A stretch of 64,000 nucleotides of DNA, taken from Planctomycetaceae bacterium (GTDB taxonomy: Bacteria; Planctomycetota; Planctomycetia; Planctomycetales; Planctomycetaceae). A model generated the notes under the pieces. The model saw nothing but the letters and a program-made list of their open reading frames with translations. It did not search any database and had not been told where the DNA came from. The stretch covers positions 99,098 through 163,097 of the forward strand of contig JAKFWA010000002.1 in assembly GCA_021732995.1 (NCBI GenBank), read 5' to 3'. Positions 1 to 10,464 of the stretch are shown here, one piece after another. Every line of letters begins with the position of its first letter. Positions within the stretch are counted from its first letter, which is position 1. The translations under genes were made by a program, and so were the position numbers.

Positions 1-2401
1 CATCAGCGGTCTCGGCTTCCGCTCCACAAACCTGCTTCAACGGCTGAGCGGCCCCGGCAAAGGTTTGAGTAAGCTCGCCATACTTATCGCCCCAACGCAT
101 CACTTCGAAGGGCAGGGCGGCGGTCAGATGACTGCTGGCGACGGTGTTCGCAGCAACCGGTTGCTGCGCCAGGAATTCGTCGAAGCGGTCCGAACTGATC
201 ATGGTCAGTTCCAGCGGACTGCCCCAATCCCACCCCAGCCGCGCCAGCACGCTGCGGACGTGTGTGCGTTGCAGCCGACGCACCAGGTCGCGACGGACGA
301 TGCCTTCTTCGCTGTTGCTGGCCAGCAGTACCCACTGCCCCGGAGCCACTTCAACTGCCGAAGTCTGAGTGAACTCGGACCGGCACGCGGCGACGATGGA
401 CTGCACGGCCGACAAGCCACAATCCACCACTGGCAGGTGCTGGCAGAACAGGCCATCCTCACGCAACGCGCTAGCGGCCAGCTTGTAGAAGTTCGAGGTA
501 TAGTACGCTGCGGACTGAGGCAGCATCGCGTGATCGGGGTTGCTGATGACAACGTCGTAGCTCGCCGGTTGAGCGGCCAAGGCCAGCAACGGTTCAGCGC
601 ACACGACCTGACAACGCTCATCGTCTGTTGGCAAACTCTTCAGTTGCGGCCACACGGCATCACGCACAGCAGCGATCAGGCGCTGATCGGATTCCACGCA
701 CGTCAATGTCTGCAGAGGAAACTGTAACGCGGTTTCAGCAGCAACTCCCGAACGCAGCCCCAGAGCGAGCACATGGCCAGGGCGTTCGTGCAACACGAGC
801 GGCAATACGACGGGCAAACTTTCCGCCGACGCGTCCGGGCACAATCTACCATCCAGCGAATGCACGGCCTTCGGCAGACCGGACTGCCGCAGTTGCAACT
901 GCACTCCGCGATAGCGCCAGACCGTCAGCGTGCCCTGTTCGGTCTCCAGCGTTCCCAGGTTCCGTCCTTCATCGAAGTGCGGCAGCAACTCGGAACGCCC
1001 TTCGATGCGATTGGCCGAGAAGGCCTGCGTATCAAACAAGAGCTTGGCGGACTTCACAGGATCAAAGTTGCGACCAGCAAGTGGCATCAAGGCAACGACT
1101 GCAACCGCTCCGACGACCTGCAATGCGGCGGGCTTTGCCACGATCCGCGACCACAGGGAGATAGACCCTGCTGATGCGGACTTCTGCCCCCACAGCACCA
1201 CTACCGCAGAGATCACCAGCAGCGACGCACTGGTTCCCAGCAGCCCGGTCACACCGAGTTCGAAGAGCCCGAAGCTACTTGCTCCGATCCAGCCTCCACA
1301 GAAGGCCAGCAAGCACAGCGACCATTGTCCAAACGAGCGAGGTACCAGCAGCGGCCCGCGAGTCCAGCATCCCAGACACAGACCCAGCGGTAACATGGCT
1401 ATCCACACGATCGCAGACTGCCCCAGGGCATGCTGCCAGATGATCGAGGCATACGAATTGAGGTTCAATTCCAGAGTGATCAACAAAAGAAACGCCGCCA
1501 GCATCAGCAGCATGGTGCTAGCCGCGATCCAGTTCATGGTCGCGACTCGTCGCATCGCACCGCTCGCGCGCAGGCTGGCAAAGGCCACCCCGCTGCACAG
1601 GCCAGCCCACTTCACAACGCCGTACCACCAGGCGGAGATCGCCAGTTGATCCAGCAGACGGCTCATGGCGACAAACCCCATCGCGACAGCGGCGTAGGCC
1701 AGAGGCTCAAGCCATTGCGCCTTCATCGGTGCTAACACGGTGTTCTTAACCGTCGTATTCGGTGCATCGGTCGAAGGGTTCGCGTTGCGTCGTTGCTGCC
1801 AGATCGTCGCTGCGACGATCAGCACGCCGAGACCCGCCGCAATCATCGAACTCGCCTGCAGACCCCACAGAGGAGCCAGTCCAAACACATTGAACAGCAA
1901 TCCGCAGCTTAGACCGAACAACATCTTCGGAGTCGGCACAGCGGACCAGCTTTGGTCCGTTCGAGATGTCTGCAGCAAGAACGTCAGCGCGGCCACAGGC
2001 AGTGTCAGGCAGCAGCAAATACTCGGCAGACACGCCGCCCATTGGGCCCGTGATCCAGTCCAGGTGTCCGCCGATATCTGAGATCTCAGCAGAGTCCAGG
2101 CGGCCTCCAACACGAATTCGAAGCCGGCACTCCAGGCGCACAGCAGGAGCAGCGGAAGTGCGAAAATCATCCAGCGCGGGCGTGATCCCAAGCGGAGCGC
2201 CAGGCTGCTACCCAGCAGCAGCCCCAGGCCAACAGCGACCATCATGGCCGTCTGCACGAGCAGCGAACCGCCGAACGCGGTTTGAGTCTGTTGCAGCCAG
2301 TTAGCCAGCCAGATTCCACTCAGGCCAGCGGCGGCGAACTCAAGTACGGTCGATTGAATGGCGCAGGCGCCAACGCGTCCAATGCGGGAGATAAACTGCA
2401 T
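1..2401 (-). CDS. Membrane-fused spermidine-synthase-like methyltransferase-fold protein (partial, C-terminus beyond window)
   Basis: Translating the minus strand from the ATG at 2401 gives 800 residues with no stop before the window edge, so the C-terminus is missing. An in-frame TAA lies seven codons upstream with no other start between, which fixes the start. Residues 1 to about 430 hold many hydrophobic segments, the first near residues 15-35. From about residue 480 the protein becomes soluble and resembles the spermidine/spermine synthase Rossmann fold: VLALGLRSGVAAE occupies the glycine-rich S-adenosyl position, TCVESD the acidic ribose-binding strand, and YDVVISNP the post-fold motif. 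Fused membrane/spermidine-synthase proteins are common in planctomycetes. The usual GGGDG loop is replaced by LGLRSG, so true polyamine synthesis is uncertain. It could be another aminopropyl- or methyltransferase-fold enzyme. Confidence 0.75.
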   Translation of the reverse strand, partial: MQFISRIGRVGACAIQSTVLEFAAAGLSGIWLANWLQQTQTAFGGSLLVQTAMMVAVGLGLLLGSSLALRLGSRPRWMIFALPLLLLCAWSAGFEFVLEAAWTLLRSQISADTWTGSRAQWAACLPSICCCLTLPVAALTFLLQTSRTDQSWSAVPTPKMLFGLSCGLLFNVFGLAPLWGLQASSMIAAGLGVLIVAATIWQQRRNANPSTDAPNTTVKNTVLAPMKAQWLEPLAYAAVAMGFVAMSRLLDQLAISAWWYGVVKWAGLCSGVAFASLRASGAMRRVATMNWIAASTMLLMLAAFLLLITLELNLNSYASIIWQHALGQSAIVWIAMLPLGLCLGCWTRGPLLVPRSFGQWSLCLLAFCGGWIGASSFGLFELGVTGLLGTSASLLVISAVVVLWGQKSASAGSISLWSRIVAKPAALQVVGAVAVVALMPLAGRNFDPVKSAKLLFDTQAFSANRIEGRSELLPHFDEGRNLGTLETEQGTLTVWRYRGVQLQLRQSGLPKAVHSLDGRLCPDASAESLPVVLPLVLHERPGHVLALGLRSGVAAETALQFPLQTLTCVESDQRLIAAVRDAVWPQLKSLPTDDERCQVVCAEPLLALAAQPASYDVVISNPDHAMLPQSAAYYTSNFYKLAASALREDGLFCQHLPVVDCGLSAVQSIVAACRSEFTQTSAVEVAPGQWVLLASNSEEGIVRRDLVRRLQRTHVRSVLARLGWDWGSPLELTMISSDRFDEFLAQQPVAANTVASSHLTAALPFEVMRWGDKYGELTQTFAGAAQPLKQVCGAEAETAD

Positions 2402-2697
2402 GGCCTCTTGCCGTTGCTGTTAGGTTTCTGGCGTTGCCCGCACATGAAATTGCCCATCTTCGCAGGACGCGAACTGCAGCCATTTCAGGAACGAACAACA
2501 CGACTCTGCCTCCCATCCATCGAGCTGACGGGAATCAACTCGCGGGGTTCTGATGTGAGGCGGAGCCGTTCGGGGTGCCAACTTGTAACCGAAGGTTTTT
2601 CGCACGGACAAGACGGACATTTTCGGCTGCGACTCGCGAAGCCGCCCGGCAACTGTCAACCTACGCCAACTGCGAGTCTGGCCGGTCACTTTTTCGC
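2402..2697. other. Divergent intergenic region
   Basis: This 296-bp stretch separates the minus-strand spermidine-synthase-like gene from the plus-strand HIT gene. It should hold promoters for both, but I see no convincing -35/-10 pair, palindrome or RNA gene. A short minus-strand reading frame across it has arginine- and serine-rich composition and no recognisable domain, so it is not called. Confidence 0.4.
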
Positions 2698-3210
2698 ATG
2701 AGTCGCAACATGTCGCACAAACAGCTCTGGGCCCCCTGGCGCCTGGCCTACGTCGTCAACACCGAGCCCGTTCCGAAGACGGAATCCGAGTGTTTTCTCT
2801 GCCGATACCGGGAAAGCACCGAGGACGCGAAAAACCTCGTTGTGTACCGCAGCGAACACGCGTTCGTCGTGCTGAATCGCTTTCCGTATAATAACGGGCA
2901 CCTGCTGGTGGCCCCGCTGGCCCATAAAGGGGACCTGCGGCACCTCAACGACGCGGAACTGCTGGACTGCAGCAAACTCCTGCAACGCATGCTGGACGTC
3001 GAGCAGGACGTCCTCAGTTGCGACGGTTTCAACGTCGGCCTGAACCTGGGTCGAGTCGCCGGAGCCGGTCTGCCCGGTCACCTGCACTGGCACATCGTCC
3101 CGCGCTGGAACGGTGATACCAACTTCATGCCGGTCATTGGGGATGCCAAAGTCATCCCGCAGTCGCTCGAAGCCCTGCATGGGCTGCTGACGGAGAAGCT
3201 CAAGGGATAG
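2698..3210 (+). CDS. HIT family hydrolase (Ap4A phosphorylase-like)
   Basis: A histidine-triad nucleotide hydrolase/phosphorylase of about 170 residues. The signature HLHWHIVP (His-x-His-x-His) lies about 50 residues from the C-terminus, after the GRVAGAGLPG loop. The CFLC pair near the N-terminus and the opening QLWAPWRLAYV match the bacterial HIT subgroup related to Ap4A phosphorylases, enzymes that act on dinucleoside polyphosphates in the cytoplasm. Two ATGs are possible, at 2698 and 2710. The second fits the family N-terminus slightly better, and neither has a strong ribosome-binding site. The family call is firm; the exact substrate is inference. Confidence 0.88.
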   Translation: MSRNMSHKQLWAPWRLAYVVNTEPVPKTESECFLCRYRESTEDAKNLVVYRSEHAFVVLNRFPYNNGHLLVAPLAHKGDLRHLNDAELLDCSKLLQRMLDVEQDVLSCDGFNVGLNLGRVAGAGLPGHLHWHIVPRWNGDTNFMPVIGDAKVIPQSLEALHGLLTEKLKG

Positions 3211-3225
3211 TGACTCGTCAGGTTC

Positions 3226-3273
3226 GTAGGTCGGACATCCTGTCCGACTGCCGGACAGGATTGTCCGGCCTAC
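3226..3273. repeat. Imperfect inverted repeat (GTAGGTCGGACA family), copy 1
   Basis: Left arm 3226-3248 and right arm 3249-3273 are near-perfect reverse complements built on GTAGGTCGGACA / TGTCCGGCCTAC. The same core recurs as a perfect 12-bp-arm palindrome at 59016-59043, so this is a dispersed element and not simply a local hairpin. It lies between the HIT stop and the NHL gene start, with no U-tract, so it is not a classic terminator. Confidence 0.75.
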
Positions 3274-3317
3274 TTACTTTCACGCTGTTCGTAACTCCTC
3301 GAATCAGGAGATGGCTG

Positions 3318-4397
3318 ATGAAGCTTGCCGGTTTTTTTTCGCTGACGGTGCTGCTGATCTCGAACGCTCAAGCCGCCGATGTGGCGACCATCGCCGGGAA
3401 CGGACAGAAGGCCTATGTCGCGGGTGAGCAGACGGCGACCGAAACGCCCGTCGGCGAGCCCTACGGAATTGCCAAGGCTCCCGATGGCTCACTCTATATC
3501 TGTGAGATCGCAACTCACGTGGTGCGGCGGCTGGATGAGAAGACCGGAAAGCTCACGTTGATCGCAGGCAACGGCACGCGCGGCTACTCGGGCGATGGCG
3601 GTCCGGCGACAGAAGCGCAACTCAACGAACCCTATGAAGTCCGCTTCGATGCCAAGGGCAACGTGTGCTTCGTCGAGATGAAGAACCACATCGTGCGTCG
3701 AGTCGACGCGCAGACCGGCAAGATCTCAACGGTGGCTGGTACCGGCAAAGACGGCTTCTCGGGCGATGACGGACCGGCGACTAAGGCGACTCTGCGCAGC
3801 CCGCATTCGATCGCGCTCGACAACAAGGGGCAGCTCTACATCTGCGACATCGGCAACCATCGCATTCGAGTGGTCGATCTGGCCAGTGGTGTCATTCGGA
3901 CCTTCGCAGGCACGGGCGAAAAAAAGCCCACTCCGGATGGAGCATCGTTCGCAGGCACTCCCTTGAATGGACCGCGAGCACTCGATTTCGACGGACAGAG
4001 CAACCTCTATCTGGCGCTGCGCGAGGGCAACGCGGTCTATCGGATGGACCTCGCCAAACAGACGCTGCATCACATCGGAGGAACTGGAAGATCTGGCTAT
4101 TCCGGTGACGGTGGGCCAGCCACGAAGGCTCAACTGTCAGGTCCCAAAGGGATCGCACTCAGCCCCGCTGGCGACATCTACCTGGCGGATACCGAAAGCC
4201 ACACTATTCGTGTGATTCGCAAGGCCAGTGGCATCATCGAAACGGTGATCGGAGACGGCAAACGCGGCGATGGACCAGACGCAGACCCGCTGAAATGTCG
4301 CACGGCACGACCGCATGGGGTCTATGTGGACTCAGCCGGAACGATCTACGTCGGCGACAGCGAGAACCACCGCGTGCGGCGTTTGATGACTCGCTAA
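3318..4397 (+). CDS. Secreted NHL-repeat beta-propeller protein
   Basis: A 359-residue exported protein. The start at 3318 is preferred because AGGAG lies seven bases upstream and a signal peptide follows (MKLAGFFSLTVLLISNAQA, cut near residue 19). The mature part is a chain of about six NHL repeats with the recurrent pattern GxGxxGYSGDGGPATxAxLxxPxGI, then a strand such as GDIYLADTESHTIRVI. Such propellers bind proteins or ligands outside the cytoplasm; no catalytic residues are evident. It lies 254 bp upstream of the Gfo/Idh/MocA gene on the same strand. Function beyond a ligand-binding or scaffold role cannot be read from the sequence. Confidence 0.88.
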   Translation: MKLAGFFSLTVLLISNAQAADVATIAGNGQKAYVAGEQTATETPVGEPYGIAKAPDGSLYICEIATHVVRRLDEKTGKLTLIAGNGTRGYSGDGGPATEAQLNEPYEVRFDAKGNVCFVEMKNHIVRRVDAQTGKISTVAGTGKDGFSGDDGPATKATLRSPHSIALDNKGQLYICDIGNHRIRVVDLASGVIRTFAGTGEKKPTPDGASFAGTPLNGPRALDFDGQSNLYLALREGNAVYRMDLAKQTLHHIGGTGRSGYSGDGGPATKAQLSGPKGIALSPAGDIYLADTESHTIRVIRKASGIIETVIGDGKRGDGPDADPLKCRTARPHGVYVDSAGTIYVGDSENHRVRRLMTR

Positions 4398-4651
4398 GCC
4401 CAAAAAGAAAGACAGCCGGCCGATGTCACAATGTGCGCGGGCCAACGCATACACGTAACGGTCTCGACCGGCTGCCGAACTTCAGTATCGCTCATCCAAT
4501 CGCGAAAATGCAGTCTCAGAGAGTAAGAATTAGCGATTGCGGATGCCCGTAACGAGACGCCAACTGACTCCCAATCGCGTGCAGACACTTCTGACTCTTC
4601 GATAGACGACTACTACGTGACTTTCGTTCCCAATTCTGAAAGGAACTTTGC

Positions 4652-6091
<1,440 letters not shown>

Positions 6092-6110
6092 GCCATCCAG
6101 CTCCAACAAG

Positions 6111-6145
6111 GCGGACGCGACCTGCGTCCGCTTTTTCTTTTTTTC
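6111..6145 (+). terminator. Rho-independent terminator
   Basis: An 8-bp perfect GC-rich stem, GCGGACGC (6111-6118) with GCGTCCGC (6124-6131), encloses a 5-nt loop and is followed at once by a T-rich run (6132-6145). It lies 20 bp after the Gfo/Idh/MocA stop codon and ends that transcript before the BlaI promoter. Confidence 0.9.
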
Positions 6146-6167
6146 GCTAAGATCTCAGTTCTTTCCG

Positions 6168-6209
6168 TTGACACCTACTGTCACAACAGTAGATACTGTG
6201 ATCGCAGTA
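6168..6209 (+). promoter_or_regulatory. Promoter with two overlapping palindromic BlaI-type operators
   Basis: A TTGACA -35 box (6168-6173) is followed after 16 bases by TAGATA (6190-6195), or after 18 by GATACT. Overlapping it are two dyads. CTACTGT-CACA-ACAGTAG (6175-6192) is a perfect 7-bp-arm palindrome, and TACTGTGATCGCAGTA (6194-6209) has one mismatch pair. The TACTGT/ACAGTA half-sites match the TACA/TGTA style of BlaI/MecI operators. Their position across the promoter of the blaI-like gene implies autorepression. The operator assignment is inference from symmetry and position. Confidence 0.75.
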
Positions 6210-6234
6210 CGTCTGACACAGGAGACTGAGATCG

Positions 6235-6663
6235 ATGAGCAAAAAGCCGACATTCACCCAGCCCGCGGAGTTAGAACTCCAGATCCTGGGAACGTTGTGG
6301 GAGCACGGGCCGGGAACGGTACGGCAGGTCATGGAGTGGCTCTCGGATGGCAAGGACCGGGCTTACACCTCGGTGCTGTCCGTCATGCAGGTCATGCAGA
6401 AGAAGGGGCTGCTCGGTTTGGCCGATGAGCGCGACGGGCTGGCTCATATCTTCAAGCCGCTGGTTTCGCGGGAGCAGATTGTCACGCCGTTGTTACGCGG
6501 GCTCGTGACAAAAGTCTTCGGGGGCAGCACTCGCGTAGCGGTGCAGCATCTGCTGCAGGCGGATGCCGTGAACGGTCAGGAGATCGACGAACTGCGCGGG
6601 TTGCTGGACGAACTGGAAGCCCAACAGGGCAAGAAAACGTCGGGGTCCAAGTCAAAGAACTGA
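6235..6663 (+). CDS. BlaI/MecI/CopY family transcriptional repressor
   Basis: A 142-residue winged-helix regulator of normal family length. The N-terminal half has the BlaI pattern: ELELQILGTLWEHGPGTVRQV, recognition helix DRAYTSVLSVMQVMQKKGLL and wing ADERDGLAHIFKPLVSREQ. The C-terminal half is the dimerisation helix region. AGGAG precedes the start by about ten bases. The adjacent downstream M56 protease gene forms the classic blaI-blaR1 arrangement, in which proteolysis relieves repression. The twin palindromes in its own promoter suggest it represses this pair. No beta-lactamase gene is nearby, so the signal is probably not a beta-lactam. Confidence 0.92.
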   Translation: MSKKPTFTQPAELELQILGTLWEHGPGTVRQVMEWLSDGKDRAYTSVLSVMQVMQKKGLLGLADERDGLAHIFKPLVSREQIVTPLLRGLVTKVFGGSTRVAVQHLLQADAVNGQEIDELRGLLDELEAQQGKKTSGSKSKN

Positions 6664-6777
6664 TGCTGGCGGAACTCGCGGTGCGGCCACCGATTGATGC
6701 CGCGATGCGGGATGCTTCCGGTTAAAACAGAGTCAGAAGCTTCCGAACGGCCACTGAGCCGAGGACGGAGTTTGATC

Positions 6778-9700
6778 ATGCTCTTCTTGAATCGATTCCT
6801 GGCTGAGAACAGCGAGACGCTCGTACGAGTCCTCGGCCATTCGTTGTGGCAGTCGGCGTTGATCGCGGCGTTCGTCTGGTTGGCGTTGCGGCAATTGTCG
6901 GCTCGTCGCGCGAACTTGCGATATGGCGTTGCCGTCGCAGGGTTGCTGACGACGGTCGCGGTTGTCTTTGCGACGTGGTCGGTGATCCGATTGCCTGCGA
7001 CTGACTTTGGCGAGACTGCGACGACTCAGGCCGTCGCCGCTGCGCCAGCGGCGACTCCGGTGGCTCGTGCCTACGTTGGTATTCACTCGCACGCTGAGGG
7101 GGAAGAAACTCCTGTGGCTGTGGAACTTGCTGTTCCGCCCACACCGCTGCCAGCCGCTACTCAAAACACGACGACTCCGTCTGCGACGCGCGGTATGTTG
7201 ACTCAAGGCCTGTCCGTGCTGTGGTTGCTGGGTGCCTGCCTGATGCTGGCAAGGGGGCTGCTGGGAGTAGCTACTGTTCGCAGTTGGACGAAGGACCAGA
7301 AGACTTCGAGCACCATTGATCTGACTGCATTGGAAGACGTGCTGAGAGAACTTGCCACGCGGCTGAAGCTGCGTCGCGCGGTCAGACTGTTGGTCAGCGA
7401 ACGCGTCTCGACACCAGCAGTGATTGGCTTGATGTGGCCGACGATTCTGCTGCCCGTGGCGATGCTGAGCGAAGTGCCGGCGCAACAGTGGCGGATCATC
7501 ATCGCTCATGAACTGGCCCACGTGCGGCGCTGGGATGCAATCGCCAGCTTGCTGCAGATGATGATCGAGTCGTGTCTGTTCTTTAATCCGGCCGTGTGGT
7601 GGATCAGCCGTCAGGTTCGCATTGAACGCGAAGCCTGCTGTGACGCTCTGGCTGCCGAGGTCTGTGGTCAGCCGCTCAATGTCGCTCGTACGTTGGTGGA
7701 AGTCGCGGCGTCGGTGGTCGCGCCCGCGCTGTCACCGGCTCTGGCGTTCGCTGAGCCATCCCAACCGGGCGAGTTGTCAGACCGCGTGATGCGGCTAGTC
7801 GATCCTGATCGCGCGGCGCGGCCGCGCGTTTCCTGGGCCAGTTTGCTTGCGGTGGTACTGGCTCTGACGCTGACTGGCTGGCTGCTGCAGCGCGGCACCG
7901 ACATCGCGGTGCGGGCGGCGGCTGACTGGATGTCGCCGAAGGAGCGCATCGAGAAGCTGGTGCAACTCGAAGCTGAGAACAACGGTGTGATTGTGCCGCT
8001 GGCGAACGGTCCCCAGCAGGCGTCGCCGAATGACCCATCCGTCACATCAAAGCCAGGTGATCCAGATAGCGGACGCATTCCCGTGCATCTGGTCATCAGG
8101 ACCGATGACGGCAGTCCGATCGGGGCGAAGCTGCAGATTCACAGCATGTCGCAGGCCGGGAATCACAGTTCGAGCAGCAACATCGACACGCCTCGCGAGC
8201 CGGTTCCTGAGTACCGCAAGACGGTCTACTACATGCCGTGCCGGCTGCGAATTGCGGTGATGCATCCCGATCGCGCAGCAGCGATCTCGCCACTGGTCAT
8301 GCTGATGCCGACCGACAAAGAGAAGACCATTGAACTCGTTCTGAAATCTGGATCGCCGTTGCGAGTGCGTTTGCAGGACGAACAAGGCCGCCCGGTTCCC
8401 AAAGCAGCATTGCGGCACAGCACGGTGGTGTCCGCTGGCAGCGGGTCCAGCAGCCTGCATCGAGCGGAGCAAGAAGCCGATCCTCAAGGCATTGTCCAAC
8501 TGGAACATCTGGATGAAGGCGACCACCAGTTTGAGATTCGGGCGGTCGGATTTCAGCGGACGCAGATCAAACGCACTCTGGATAAGACCGCTCTGTCGAA
8601 TGCAGATGCTCCGCTGGTGATCACTCTCAGAGCTGCCCGGCCTGCTGCCGTGCACGTCATTGACGCGAAGACCGAGCAGCCCGTTAAGAACGCCCGCCTC
8701 GTCATCATTCACTATCAATCTGGCACCCACGGTTCGAGCTATGGCTATAGCCGCCGCTGGAGCACTCCCAACCGCTGGAACGATTTCGCGATTTCCAACG
8801 AGCAGGGATTGGCAACGCTCGATCAACTTGAAGACGGCACCGCGTACACCTTCGCGGCCGTGGCAGAGAACTACGGTCTCGCGGTGTTTGATGTGAGTGC
8901 GGGAGCCGCCGAACAGACCGTGAAGCTGAGCGTTCCACTGAAACTGGCCGGCAAGGTCACGGGGCCCATCGAGCGATTGCAGGAGATAACGAACAACGGC
9001 AAGAAAGTCCGGGCTTTCTCCGTCCGCATGGCCCTGGGGAATCATTTCAATGACAGCGTGTGGGCGGAACTTGATGATGAAGGTCGGTTCGCGTTGGATG
9101 ATCTCGCGGTGGGCGAGCGCATCGAGCTGAGTCTGCCTGATGACCGCCGCGACTTCATCCTGAAGGAGTCCATCGAAGATCTGCAGCTCAACATCAAGTC
9201 GGTTGATGCACCACCGACATTGCCATCGCGTGATGTGGTCATTCGCCTGACTGGAACGGCCCCGGAAGCTCCGGCCCGAGGCACGCTCTACGTCAGCTTC
9301 CAGCACCCAACGGCCCGCCTGGCTGATTTCCAGAACGGGCCATTACAACTGCGTAACAATCAGATCGAGCTCAAGATTCCGGTCGGGGCGGTGCTGAACT
9401 TCTCCGAGCGTGACCTGGTCGGCTACCGCATCAGCGACCAGAGCAACATCGAGGTCCCCGCAGGCAGCGAGCCGCTCATTGTTGACGCACCCGCAACAAC
9501 CACGGGCGGCATTCATGGCTCGATCACTCGAGCGGACGGTAGTCCCGCTGAGCGTGGGTTCGTGCATGTGTTCGCGACCAAGCTGCCCGCCAGCGAAAAG
9601 GATCATTCGCGGATCAATCCTTCCAGCAAATCGGGATCGCCACGGTTTCTGTCACGCGTGCCGATCGGCGGTCGCTATCGCGTGCTTGCCTACGAGCAGA

Positions 9701-10434
9701 CCGAGACCAGCTACGTGTGGGCGATCAGCGACGAGGTCACGATTGATGAATCCAATCCGATCAGCCAGATGAATATTCAGTTGCCCCAGGGTGACGACCT
9801 GAAGATCAAGCTGTTGGACCCGGAAGGCCGCCCGGTGCCCAGGCAGAAGGTGCATCTGAGCATCGGGTTCAACCTGACGACTTTGTTCTCACTGAAGAAA
9901 TCATCGACGGGATTCTCCACTGGCATCAACGCCGAGTCTGATGCCGATGGCGTGGTCCTCCTGAAAAGAGTTGCTGCCGAGAATGCCGCCAGTCCGGTGG
10001 AGTGCAAACTCAGATTGCGCGTCATTCCGGATAAGTTTGTCGGAGAGGAATTCGACATCGATTCGGGCAAGCCGATCGAAGTGCGATTGAAGAAGGGTGT
10101 CAGCGCTGCCGGAGTTCTGATTCATTCAGCGACGGGTGATCCCGTACCGAATGTTGAGGTCCGGCTGCATCCGGTCGATTGGAGCAAGGCGAAGTACAAA
10201 GACTCCATTGTGACGCGCACTGATACGGACGGACGCTTCCGGTTTGAGGCACTTGAAGGGTTGCAGTATCGAGCCTACTTGCAGGGGGCCGTGGCAAAGG
10301 GAATCGTGGTCGAAGCAGTCCCCGGTGGCGGGCACAGATTTCACTACCCGAACGGAAATCCCGACTTGCTGCTGACGCCGGGATCATCGACTCCCACGCG
10401 ATGGGAAGTGACGCCGTATGAGACGCGATACTAG
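6778..10434 (+). CDS. M56 (BlaR1-like) membrane metallopeptidase with large carboxypeptidase-regulatory-like extracytoplasmic region
   Basis: A 1218-residue protein. The start at 6778 is chosen because the preceding codons lack family similarity and a CGGAG lies upstream. Residues 1-370 form the BlaR1/MecR1 membrane protease unit: four hydrophobic segments, the zinc site HELAH at 244-248, and a downstream REACCDALA glutamate. Classic BlaR1 carries a penicillin-binding sensor after the last helix. Here about 840 residues of beta-rich repeats follow, many with the GxPLRVRLQDEQGRPVPKA pattern of carboxypeptidase-regulatory-like (Ig-fold) domains. It follows the BlaI gene by 114 bp and is presumably its signalling partner, sensing an unknown envelope ligand. 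The replaced sensor is seen directly; the signal is unknown. Confidence 0.88.
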   Translation: MLFLNRFLAENSETLVRVLGHSLWQSALIAAFVWLALRQLSARRANLRYGVAVAGLLTTVAVVFATWSVIRLPATDFGETATTQAVAAAPAATPVARAYVGIHSHAEGEETPVAVELAVPPTPLPAATQNTTTPSATRGMLTQGLSVLWLLGACLMLARGLLGVATVRSWTKDQKTSSTIDLTALEDVLRELATRLKLRRAVRLLVSERVSTPAVIGLMWPTILLPVAMLSEVPAQQWRIIIAHELAHVRRWDAIASLLQMMIESCLFFNPAVWWISRQVRIEREACCDALAAEVCGQPLNVARTLVEVAASVVAPALSPALAFAEPSQPGELSDRVMRLVDPDRAARPRVSWASLLAVVLALTLTGWLLQRGTDIAVRAAADWMSPKERIEKLVQLEAENNGVIVPLANGPQQASPNDPSVTSKPGDPDSGRIPVHLVIRTDDGSPIGAKLQIHSMSQAGNHSSSSNIDTPREPVPEYRKTVYYMPCRLRIAVMHPDRAAAISPLVMLMPTDKEKTIELVLKSGSPLRVRLQDEQGRPVPKAALRHSTVVSAGSGSSSLHRAEQEADPQGIVQLEHLDEGDHQFEIRAVGFQRTQIKRTLDKTALSNADAPLVITLRAARPAAVHVIDAKTEQPVKNARLVIIHYQSGTHGSSYGYSRRWSTPNRWNDFAISNEQGLATLDQLEDGTAYTFAAVAENYGLAVFDVSAGAAEQTVKLSVPLKLAGKVTGPIERLQEITNNGKKVRAFSVRMALGNHFNDSVWAELDDEGRFALDDLAVGERIELSLPDDRRDFILKESIEDLQLNIKSVDAPPTLPSRDVVIRLTGTAPEAPARGTLYVSFQHPTARLADFQNGPLQLRNNQIELKIPVGAVLNFSERDLVGYRISDQSNIEVPAGSEPLIVDAPATTTGGIHGSITRADGSPAERGFVHVFATKLPASEKDHSRINPSSKSGSPRFLSRVPIGGRYRVLAYEQTETSYVWAISDEVTIDESNPISQMNIQLPQGDDLKIKLLDPEGRPVPRQKVHLSIGFNLTTLFSLKKSSTGFSTGINAESDADGVVLLKRVAAENAASPVECKLRLRVIPDKFVGEEFDIDSGKPIEVRLKKGVSAAGVLIHSATGDPVPNVEVRLHPVDWSKAKYKDSIVTRTDTDGRFRFEALEGLQYRAYLQGAVAKGIVVEAVPGGGHRFHYPNGNPDLLLTPGSSTPTRWEVTPYETRY

Positions 10435-10464
10435 AGCTTCCTCACAACAGGGAATGGGGTGCGT

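Noticed and set aside
628-1649. Plus-strand open frames of 178 and 239 residues across 628-1649
   Set aside because: They lie opposite the spermidine-synthase-like gene, have Arg/Ser/Ala-rich low-complexity translations and no domain. They arise from its high-GC codons.
2420-2689. 89-residue minus-strand frame in the divergent region near the left end
   Set aside because: Arg/Ser-rich composition without hydrophobic or domain pattern; more likely promoter DNA for the two flanking genes.
3500-4380. Recurrent short DNA similarities within this interval
   Set aside because: They encode the NHL repeats of the propeller protein.
8047-9306. 419-residue minus-strand open frame
   Set aside because: It is antisense to the M56 protein's repeat region and shows no family motif; a long antisense frame is expected from GC-rich third positions.
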